Source: Gemmatimonadota bacterium (lineage in GTDB: Bacteria > Gemmatimonadota > Gemmatimonadetes > Longimicrobiales > Gaopeijiaceae). From it: a DNA stretch of 5,257 nt. The stretch covers positions 1 through 5,257 of the forward strand of contig JACQVC010000526.1 in assembly GCA_016209995.1 (NCBI GenBank), written 5' to 3'. The position numbers and the translations under genes were made by a program. Shown piece by piece: positions 1 to 5,257 of the stretch; the first letter of the stretch is position 1; each line of letters starts with the position of its first letter. The notes beneath the pieces were generated by a model. The model saw nothing but the letters and a program-made list of their open reading frames with translations, did not search any database and was not told the DNA's origin.

Positions 1-135
1 CTCGAAGAGGCTGCGGAACCCGGCACTCGGGCGCGGCACGGCCGCGCGGCCCGCGAGCGCGCCACGACCGCGTACGGCTGGGACACCCACTGCCGCGCGC
101 TGGACGAGGTGCTGCGGGCCGCGGCCAGGAGCTAA
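1..135 (+). CDS. C-terminal end of a probable family 4 glycosyltransferase (5' truncated by window)
   Basis: The frame beginning at base 1 is open for 44 codons and stops at TAA 133-135. The peptide begins LEEAAEPGTRARHGRAARER, continues with ATTAYGWDTHCRALDEVLRA and ends AARS. The pattern of a basic/alanine-rich helix (R..GRAARERA), then a short aromatic turn (YGWD), then a final helix (ALDEVLRAAA) is what GT4 glycosyltransferases usually show after their sugar-nucleotide-binding domain: the last helix crosses back onto the N-terminal Rossmann domain. The next gene starts 14 nt downstream on the same strand and is itself a GT4, which supports the reading. The catalytic part lies outside the window, so donor and acceptor cannot be inferred. 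Other proteins with a helical C-terminus remain possible. Confidence 0.6.
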   Translation, partial: LEEAAEPGTRARHGRAARERATTAYGWDTHCRALDEVLRAAARS

Positions 136-149
136 CGAACCTTCAGAAC

Positions 150-1418
150 ATGCGCATTCTAATCGCCACTGACGCCTTTCCCCCGATGTGCGGGGGAAGC
201 GGCTGGAGCACGTACGAGCTCGCCAAGGGCCTGCGCGCGCTCGGGCACGACATCACGCTCGTGCAGGTGACGACCGACGTCCAGGTCCGCCGGTCGGCCG
301 TGTACGACGGATTGTCGGTCGACCAGTACAGGGCATGGGCTCCGCGCGTGCCGTTCGTCCGGAACTATTTCAAGAACGAGCGCCTGTATTCACGGCTCGC
401 GGCGTATCTGCGAACGATTATCCGACGAGACTCGATCGACATCGTTCACGCCCAGCACGTGCTGACCGGTCCACCGTCGGTGATTGCCGCGCGCGCGGAG
501 CGTGTGCCGGTTGTCTGCACCGTCCGCGACTACTGGCCCATCTGCTACTGGACCGACCTCGTCCACGATCCGTCGTCTGCCACCACGTGCCCGGGGTGTT
601 CACCGGCGATGATGACCCGATGCTTGCGCCCGCGGGCGGGCGTCTGGCACCCGCTGACGCTGCCGATGATTCCGTACATGACTGGCAATCTGCGGCGGAA
701 GCGGCGCCGGCTGGCGTCGGCCGATGCGGTTGTGGCCGTCAGCACGAGCGTGGCGCGCGATCTGCGGGACCGCGCGGCCGAGCTGCGGGCCACCAGAGTG
801 GAGACGATTCCAAATCCCGTTGATACCGCGGGCATTCGTGCGGCGGCCGACGCGGGGCCGCGGCCGATGGATGGGGAGTATGCGATCTATGTGGGCAAGC
901 TTGCGGCCAACAAGGGCAGTCTCAGGCTCCTGCCCGCGATCGAGCGCGCGAACCTTCCATGGCCGCTCGTGGTCATTGGCGACGGACCACAGCGCGCGAA
1001 GATGCAGGACCTGGCGCGCCGTTCCGGCCGCGACGTACGATTCTCCGGCTGGCTTCCCCGCGAGCGGGTCCTCATCTGGCTGCGTCACGCGTCACTGCTG
1101 GTCTTCACGTCTTACTGGCCCGAGCCGCTGAGCCGCGTGCTGCTCGAGGCGAGCGCGCTCGGCGTACCCATCGCGGCGATGAATACGGGCGGGACGAGCG
1201 ACATCATCATTCATGAGGTGACGGGTCTCCTGGCCGACGGCGAGCGTGAACTGGGGGACCACGTGGCGCGTCTGGTCGGCAGCGCACCGGAACGAGACCG
1301 GCTGGGAGCGGCGGCTCGTCGAACTGTTGAAGCGAGATTCGGCGCGGCCGCTGTGGTCGATCGATTCCAGGGGCTGTATCGCGAATTGATCGCTCAGCGC
1401 GGGAGCGCCACGACGTGA
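150..1418 (+). CDS. Family 4 glycosyltransferase (GT-B fold), cytoplasmic
   Basis: A 422-residue protein of normal GT4 length, probably transferring a sugar with retention of configuration from a nucleotide-sugar to a glycan or lipid-linked acceptor at the inner membrane face. The N-terminal Rossmann domain starts at once (MRILIATDAFPP) with a glycine-rich acceptor loop GGSGW (15-19), and includes DIVHAQH (97-103) and the interdomain region ADAVVAVSTS (191-200) with IPNPVD (220-225). The C-terminal donor domain carries YVGK...NKG (247-256), GDGP (277-280) and the EX7E motif, E325 to E333, followed by GTSDII. K250 stands where most members have arginine. Four cysteines (C132, C147, C150, C158) cluster after the VRDYWP segment. 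There is no signal peptide or membrane span. The ATG at 150 is chosen because the Rossmann strand begins directly there; the only purine-rich AGGAG (127-131) is too far away for a normal ribosome site. The stop overlaps the next gene's start. Family assignment is firm; the sugar is unknown. Confidence 0.93.
   Translation: MRILIATDAFPPMCGGSGWSTYELAKGLRALGHDITLVQVTTDVQVRRSAVYDGLSVDQYRAWAPRVPFVRNYFKNERLYSRLAAYLRTIIRRDSIDIVHAQHVLTGPPSVIAARAERVPVVCTVRDYWPICYWTDLVHDPSSATTCPGCSPAMMTRCLRPRAGVWHPLTLPMIPYMTGNLRRKRRRLASADAVVAVSTSVARDLRDRAAELRATRVETIPNPVDTAGIRAAADAGPRPMDGEYAIYVGKLAANKGSLRLLPAIERANLPWPLVVIGDGPQRAKMQDLARRSGRDVRFSGWLPRERVLIWLRHASLLVFTSYWPEPLSRVLLEASALGVPIAAMNTGGTSDIIIHEVTGLLADGERELGDHVARLVGSAPERDRLGAAARRTVEARFGAAAVVDRFQGLYRELIAQRGSATT
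1401..1405 (+). promoter_or_regulatory. Ribosome binding site for the second complete glycosyltransferase
   Basis: GGGAG lies 9 nt before the GTG at 1415, inside the last codons of the preceding gene. It supports the GTG start that overlaps the upstream TGA (GTGA, 1415-1418), an arrangement typical of translational coupling. Confidence 0.55.
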
Positions 1419-2713
1419 CCTCCCGGTTGCCGTTGCGCGTGGCGGTCGTTGCACGGTCGGTCTATCCGCTGCACGGCTACGGCGGGCTCGAGCGGCACGT
1501 GTACGACCTGGTGCGGTCGCTGCTGAAGCGCGAGCTTCGTGTGATTCTGATCGCGCCGCCCGCCGCGAACCGTGTGTCGCCGGGAGCAGAGTTGACCGAC
1601 GGCCTGGCGCCCGAGCTGGTCCGCCGCTTCTCGGTCGTATCGGTGCCGTACCGAACCTTTCCATTTGCCAACCGCCGGGGCACGACGGTCATCGACCGGA
1701 GCACGGCGTACCTCCTGTTCGGGTTGCGGGCGGGCCGCGTCGCGGCAGCCTTGGCTGCGGGGAACGAGATCGACGTCGTGCACGGTCACGGCGCCAGCGC
1801 GCTCGGTTACGCTCGTGCGCGCGTCCGCGTCCCCGCCCGCGCGAAGCCGTTCGTATTCAACCCGCATGGGTTCGAAGAGTTCGGGAGTCCCGGTGCGGGT
1901 CGCTCCCGATTGAAATGGTTGGGCTACCTGCCGCTTCGGCGTGCCGTGCGCACCTGCGCGAACGCAGCCGATCGGGTTGTTGCGACCGACCGTATTCTCG
2001 TCGATTCGGTCACGAGGCTCCTCGGCGTATCTTCCGACCGCATCCGTGTCGTTCCCAATGGCGTCGATATCGCGGAGTGCGATAGGCTGGCCGGTCCGGA
2101 GGATGGACGCCGACTTCGGGAAAGGGCGGGATTGGACCCGCGTGAGGTCCTCTTGGTGAGCGTCGGTCGACTCGAGTACAGCAAGGGCCTCGAGACTTTG
2201 ATGCACGCGCTGAGGACACTGCGCGGCGACGAACTCCCTTCGGCCGGAGCCGGTCGTGCACACCGACCCTGGAAGATCGTGCTGGTTGGTGAAGGACCAT
2301 TGCGCCCTCGGCTCGAGCGCGTCATCCAGGAACTGGGACTCCGCGACCGAGTGACGCTGCGCGGAGCGGTCGATCCAGCCGAATTGCACGCCTGGTACGA
2401 AGCGGCGTCCGTCTTCGTGCACCCGACCTTGTATGAAGGGAGCTCTCTCGTGACGCTCGAGGCCATGGTCCATCGCCGCGTCGTTGTCGCGACCAAGGCG
2501 GGGGGAATTCCCGATAAGGTGATTCCAGGCGTGAACGGGTGGCTGGTCGAGCCGGGCGACGCGGGGGCACTAGCGGGTGCTCTGGGGGAGGCGCTGCGAG
2601 GCCACGAGCGATGGGCTGAGATGGGAGCGGAGGCCCGTGGAATGGTTGAGCGGTCGTTTTCCCTGGATGCGGTCACCGACCAACTGCTGCAGGTGTACGA
2701 CGAGCTCGTTTGA
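1415..2713 (+). CDS. Family 4 glycosyltransferase (GT-B fold), cytoplasmic
   Basis: A 432-residue GT4 enzyme starting at GTG, overlapping the previous stop by 4 nt. The N-terminal domain begins LRVAVVARSVYPLHGYGG with the G-rich loop and GGLER (23-27), common in GT4 proteins that bind a nucleotide-sugar and a glycan acceptor. VVHGHG (121-126) and NPHGFEEFG (149-157) form the usual cleft histidine motifs. The linker contains ADRVVATD (185-192) and VVPNGVDI (212-219). The donor domain has VSVGRLEYSKG (248-258), whose R252 and K257 match the usual phosphate-contacting pair, VGEGPLR (291-297), and EX7E with E341 and E349, then AGGIPD (362-367) and a C-terminal crossover helix ending LLQVYDELV. 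A short extra loop (about 271-285) precedes the GEGP strand. It is clearly different from the preceding GT4, so the two probably add different sugars or make different linkages. No membrane segment is visible. The donor is not predictable from sequence alone. Confidence 0.94.
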   Translation: MTSRLPLRVAVVARSVYPLHGYGGLERHVYDLVRSLLKRELRVILIAPPAANRVSPGAELTDGLAPELVRRFSVVSVPYRTFPFANRRGTTVIDRSTAYLLFGLRAGRVAAALAAGNEIDVVHGHGASALGYARARVRVPARAKPFVFNPHGFEEFGSPGAGRSRLKWLGYLPLRRAVRTCANAADRVVATDRILVDSVTRLLGVSSDRIRVVPNGVDIAECDRLAGPEDGRRLRERAGLDPREVLLVSVGRLEYSKGLETLMHALRTLRGDELPSAGAGRAHRPWKIVLVGEGPLRPRLERVIQELGLRDRVTLRGAVDPAELHAWYEAASVFVHPTLYEGSSLVTLEAMVHRRVVVATKAGGIPDKVIPGVNGWLVEPGDAGALAGALGEALRGHERWAEMGAEARGMVERSFSLDAVTDQLLQVYDELV

Positions 2714-2719
2714 GACACA

Positions 2720-3562
2720 ATGGGCGCGCCTCGATCAGCTTGGTCGTTGACGGAGACCCCGCCTGACGCGCACCTGCGTGCGCGTTTGCGGTCGTTTTAT
2801 CGGGAAGATACGGCGTACGCGAGTCAGCAGGCCAGCCATGACCTCGCGTATTTCGATCGCTTCTCGAGAGTTGTCACCGCCGCGGTGGATGTGCCAGCTC
2901 CCAGGATTCTCGAGGTTGGCTCGGGCGTCGCCACGGCGCTGAGGGCCCTGGTCGACGGTCGCTCCGGATCCTCTGCCGTCGCGCTCGAGCTGTCGGCCGA
3001 GGCGCTGCGGCGGCTGAAGCATCAGTCCGCGGGCCGCGTTACCGGCGTGGCCGGCGACGCGCTCGACTTGCCGTTCGCCGAGGGCTCGTTCGATGCGGTG
3101 GCGTGTTTCGAGGTGCTGGAACATCTGCCCGATGTGGGACGGGCGGTCGACGAAGCGCTGCGGGTGCTGAAGCGCCCGGGGTACTTGATTGCCGGGATTC
3201 CAAACCACGGGTCGCTCTGGACCCCCCTCGCAGACGCAATCCGGGGACGTACCCGTCGGGCCTTCGGGGTCGACGGCCGGCGCGGCGCGCTCCGCTGGTT
3301 GCGACGGAATCTGGGCGTCGCGCTTCGCAAGCGGCTGCGGGGACATCGGCGGTTTCTCTACCGGGAGCCCTGCCTCGATGCGGTGCGCGGCGGCGACGCC
3401 GACGCGGTCTACTATGCTTGTCCGATCGATCTGGTAAGGTTCCTGCGCCTCCGCGGCGGGACGCTCGTCACCGACTCGGCGCGGCTGCGGCTCGGCCCGC
3501 TTGGGTGGTGCCTCCCCTACGAGTTCCAGGGGTCGGCCGTGCTCGCCTGGCGCGTCGACTGA
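2720..3562 (+). CDS. Class I SAM-dependent methyltransferase, probably acting on a glycan or sugar
   Basis: A 280-residue protein that starts 6 nt after the preceding glycosyltransferase and probably shares its transcript; its own ribosome site is weak (GAG 2712-2714). After about 60 mostly helical residues comes motif I, ILEVGSGVA (63-71). The acidic end of strand 2 is ALEL (88-91, E90), for the SAM ribose. GDALDLPF (112-119) fits the adenine-contacting turn, and FDAVACFEVLEHLPD (124-138) with the long helix and GYLIAGIPN (154-162) complete a Methyltransf_11/UbiE-type core. Residues 175-215 then form a very arginine-rich stretch (16 R/K against one D), followed by a C-terminal lobe with YYACPIDLVRFLRLRGG (231-247). 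The neighbours suggest O-methylation of a sugar or glycan end. An alternative is methylation of a lipid carrier precursor or small molecule. The fold is secure, the substrate is inference. Confidence 0.88.
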   Translation: MGAPRSAWSLTETPPDAHLRARLRSFYREDTAYASQQASHDLAYFDRFSRVVTAAVDVPAPRILEVGSGVATALRALVDGRSGSSAVALELSAEALRRLKHQSAGRVTGVAGDALDLPFAEGSFDAVACFEVLEHLPDVGRAVDEALRVLKRPGYLIAGIPNHGSLWTPLADAIRGRTRRAFGVDGRRGALRWLRRNLGVALRKRLRGHRRFLYREPCLDAVRGGDADAVYYACPIDLVRFLRLRGGTLVTDSARLRLGPLGWCLPYEFQGSAVLAWRVD

Positions 3563-3614
3563 AGGGCCCCGGGTTATTTCGGGCAGTCGCGTACGGGTCA
3601 AGGCGCTAGACTGC

Positions 3615-3621
3615 GAAGAAG
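3615..3621 (+). promoter_or_regulatory. Weak ribosome binding site that supports the ATG at 3624
   Basis: The purine run GAAGAAG sits just before ATG 3624, giving about 5 nt spacing from its first GAAG. The open frame extends back to an ATG at 3501, but that would overlap the methyltransferase by 62 nt, and the added 41 residues (rich in G, S, R, P) look like out-of-frame translation. This site therefore favours the shorter protein. Confidence 0.35.
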
Positions 3622-3623
3622 TA

Positions 3624-5015
3624 ATGGTGCGACCAGCAGGTTCTCACTCCGTGCCGTCGCTCCGATCGGTCCTGCGCGCCTGGAAGGACCTGGTCGCCCG
3701 AGACGACGACCGCCTCCTTCTCACCTTCACGCTTCTGATCGCCGCCGGGTACATGATCGGGATCTCGATCACCACCGAGCCTGGTGGCGCAATCGTCGAG
3801 GGTGACGCCAAAGGCTATTTCTCGTACCTGCCCTCGCTCGTCCTCGATCGGGACGTCAATCTCAACGACGAGTTCAAGCAACTGGAACCTGAAGGCGTCG
3901 CTTCGTATCCATATGGTGAGGGCCCGGCGGGCCGCGCCGCCAACCCGTTTCCGATCGCGCCCGCCCTGCTGTGGCTTCCGGGCTATCTGCTGGGCTTGGG
4001 CGCTGACTACCTGCTGGGACGCTTGGGCATGGCCGGACAGCCGTTCGGCTACGGTGCCGGAGCCGTGTGGGGAGCCGCGGTGGCGAGCATCCTCTGGGCG
4101 GGCGTGGGAGCCGTCGTCACGCGCCGGGTGATTGCGAGCTGCCTCGGTGAGGGCAACGCGCTGGCAGCGGTCGCCATGACCTGGTTGGGCACGGCCGCGA
4201 TCTATTACACGCTGGTGGCGCCGCTGTACTCGCACGCCGTGTCCTGGTTTGGCGTCGCGGCCATGCTTTCTCTGAGCCACCGCGCCGCCACCCATCCGCT
4301 GCGGCCGTCGCGGTGGCTCGGCGCCGGTCTGGTTGCCGGCTACCTTGTGGCGATCCGGCTTCCGCACGGCGCGCTTCTCGTGATGCCGGCGTTCATGCTC
4401 GCGGTTGCGGCACGGGACTCGTGGCCGCAGTGGCGCGTTCCGACGGTCTGTCTCCTCGCATGGACGGTGGGCATCGGACTCGGCTACCTGCCACAGGGAG
4501 TCGCCTCGTTTCAGCTCTACGGCCGCTGGTTCGTTGCGTCGCCGGGCCAGCTCGGCTCAGGCTTCGAGGCCAGCGTGTTGCGGAACGCGCTGTTTTCGAT
4601 CGGCTACGAGGGCTGGATCAGCTGGTCGCCGATTGTGCTCGCGGGGCTGGTGGGTGTCGTGTTGCTCGCGGCGCGCGGGGACTCGACCGAAGCGCGCCGT
4701 CTCGGCTGCGTCGCGATTCTCGGCCTGGTGAGCATCTACCTGACCGACGTGCTTCATCCGTACGGACGGGCCGGTGCGGCCTTTGGTGCCCGCCGCTACG
4801 TGTCTGCAACTCCACTTCTGGCGCTCGGTCTTGGCGCGCTGCTGCACGCCTCGGCGGCCCGGCCCTGGCGGCGGCTCGTGGCGGTTTTGCTGGGAGGGCT
4901 GACAATCTGGAACGTCTGCCTGCTCGTGTCCTACGAGCTGCTCGTCCATCGTCAGGGCATCTACCCCACGTTGCTGCAGACGATCCGCCACGCCCTGGGG
5001 CTCGGCGTTCGATGA
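3624..5015 (+). CDS. Multi-spanning membrane protein, probable GT-C type glycosyltransferase
   Basis: A 463-residue protein with roughly ten or eleven hydrophobic segments (for example about 30-49, 111-132, 146-166, 178-200, 204-219, 229-262, 271-289, 334-350, 358-375, 396-410, 417-440). After the first span, the loop VEGDAKGYFSYLPSLVLDRD (58-77) carries E59-G60-D61, the position and type of acidic motif (ExD) seen in GT-C enzymes, which transfer sugars from polyprenyl-phosphate donors on the outer membrane face. Other marks are PLYSHAVSWFG (200-210) and FGARRYVSATPLLALG (387-402), which I recall from unnamed membrane proteins often labelled family 39-like. It lacks a large soluble C-terminal domain and is shorter than classical protein O-mannosyltransferases. 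A 61-nt gap separates it from the methyltransferase. It could attach a sugar to the glycan made by the GT4 enzymes. Membrane location is firm; enzyme activity is inferred. Confidence 0.8.
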   Translation: MVRPAGSHSVPSLRSVLRAWKDLVARDDDRLLLTFTLLIAAGYMIGISITTEPGGAIVEGDAKGYFSYLPSLVLDRDVNLNDEFKQLEPEGVASYPYGEGPAGRAANPFPIAPALLWLPGYLLGLGADYLLGRLGMAGQPFGYGAGAVWGAAVASILWAGVGAVVTRRVIASCLGEGNALAAVAMTWLGTAAIYYTLVAPLYSHAVSWFGVAAMLSLSHRAATHPLRPSRWLGAGLVAGYLVAIRLPHGALLVMPAFMLAVAARDSWPQWRVPTVCLLAWTVGIGLGYLPQGVASFQLYGRWFVASPGQLGSGFEASVLRNALFSIGYEGWISWSPIVLAGLVGVVLLAARGDSTEARRLGCVAILGLVSIYLTDVLHPYGRAGAAFGARRYVSATPLLALGLGALLHASAARPWRRLVAVLLGGLTIWNVCLLVSYELLVHRQGIYPTLLQTIRHALGLGVR

Positions 5016-5046
5016 CCAATCTGCACGACCCCGCCCTGCGGTTCGC

Positions 5047-5257
5047 TCACATCGGTGGTTCTGACCGGGCACGTGGACGCGCCTGCTGGGAGACCGTCTG
5101 GGCTTGGGACTTCTCCAGCCTGACGACCAGCACGAGCGCTGTGGGCCGCGTCAGCCAGGTGAGCCCCGGTCGGCCGCTGAGGGCCCTCGATATCCACGCG
5201 TTGATGCGTGCCGCGCCCGGGATCAGTTCCGGCAGCAGGTACAAACTGACGTAGGCC
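5047..5257 (-). CDS. C-terminal part of a convergent gene of unknown function (5' end outside window)
   Basis: The minus-strand frame is open from the window edge to TGA at 5049-5047, giving 69 codons. The peptide reads AYVSLYLLPELIPGAARINA, then WISRALSGRPGLTWLTRP, then a hydrophobic TALVLVVRLEK and a polar tail ending ARSEPPM. The composition (L, P, A, V, with ordinary polar tail) is more protein-like than the competing plus-strand frame at 5012-5254, which is rich in S, H, W and T. Third codon positions of the two frames fall on the same bases, so GC3 cannot separate them. The leading segment could be the end of a membrane or membrane-associated protein, but I do not recognise a family. 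The stop is 31 nt from the stop of the plus-strand membrane protein, a tail-to-tail arrangement. Confidence 0.45.
   Translation of the reverse strand, partial: AYVSLYLLPELIPGAARINAWISRALSGRPGLTWLTRPTALVLVVRLEKSQAQTVSQQARPRARSEPPM

Noticed and set aside
1394..2473. Long open frame on the minus strand (359 codons) opposite the second complete glycosyltransferase
   Set aside because: It lies antisense to a gene with complete GT4 motifs. Its product is rich in R, H, Q, D and shows no domain; long antisense frames are common in GC-rich DNA.
2735..3601. Minus-strand open frame (288 codons) opposite the methyltransferase
   Set aside because: It covers the full methyltransferase gene in antisense, its peptide is R/P/Q/H-rich without recognisable motifs, and the plus-strand frame has clear SAM-binding motifs.
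3501..3623. Upstream extension of the membrane protein to ATG 3501
   Set aside because: It would overlap the methyltransferase by 62 nt and add 41 residues of low-complexity, shadow-like composition before the natural N-terminus; ATG 3624 has a purine-rich site before it.
3606..4367. Minus-strand open frame (253 codons) opposite the membrane protein
   Set aside because: The product is very rich in R, Q, H and G and looks like a shadow frame; the plus strand encodes regular membrane spans.
5031..5041. Small hairpin CCGC-CCT-GCGG between the convergent genes as a terminator
   Set aside because: Only four base pairs with a three-base loop and no T-run on either side; too weak to call a terminator.
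5179..5188. Perfect 10-bp palindrome GAGGGCCCTC
   Set aside because: It falls inside the likely minus-strand coding end, has no partner copy nearby and is expected by chance in such GC-rich sequence.
4313..5254. Plus-strand open frame of 313 codons overlapping the end of the membrane protein gene
   Set aside because: Most of it runs in another frame inside the membrane protein and encodes an R/A/G-rich peptide with no motif. Only its last 80 codons (from ATG 5012) are outside the gene; these are discussed as a finding.

Overview
The window is GC-rich (mid-60s percent by eye, with G/C strongly preferred at third codon positions) and almost fully coding. It reads as part of a bacterial surface-polysaccharide or glycoconjugate biosynthesis locus. 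The lineage is not decided by the sequence. The codon bias and the type of large membrane protein would fit a soil Acidobacteriota (Vicinamibacteria-like) or another high-GC bacterium, but that is an impression only.

Layout: positions 1-135 hold the last 44 codons of a plus-strand gene whose C-terminus looks like a family 4 glycosyltransferase (GT4). After 14 nt comes a complete GT4 gene (150-1418). It overlaps by 4 nt (GTGA) a second complete GT4 gene (1415-2713). Six nucleotides later a class I SAM-dependent methyltransferase starts (2720-3562). After a 61-nt gap follows a multi-spanning membrane protein with features of GT-C glycosyltransferases (3624-5015, start chosen at an internal ATG). 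At the right edge the best reading is the 3' end of a convergent minus-strand gene (5047-5257, running out of the window), separated by 31 nt from the plus-strand run.

Working model: the cytoplasmic GT4 enzymes would add sugars from nucleotide-sugar donors to a growing lipid-linked glycan or small acceptor. The methyltransferase would methylate a sugar or the glycan end. The membrane protein would transfer a sugar or glycan from a polyprenyl-phosphate donor on the outer face of the inner membrane. The tight spacing of the first four genes implies one transcript. No flippase, polymerase, chain-length regulator or initiating phosphoglycosyltransferase is visible, so the glycan class cannot be named. 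I see no RNA genes, mobile elements, CRISPR arrays or convincing terminators. No clearly new system is evident; the more interesting points are an arginine-rich segment in the methyltransferase, a cysteine cluster in the first complete glycosyltransferase, and the membrane protein's poorly characterised family.
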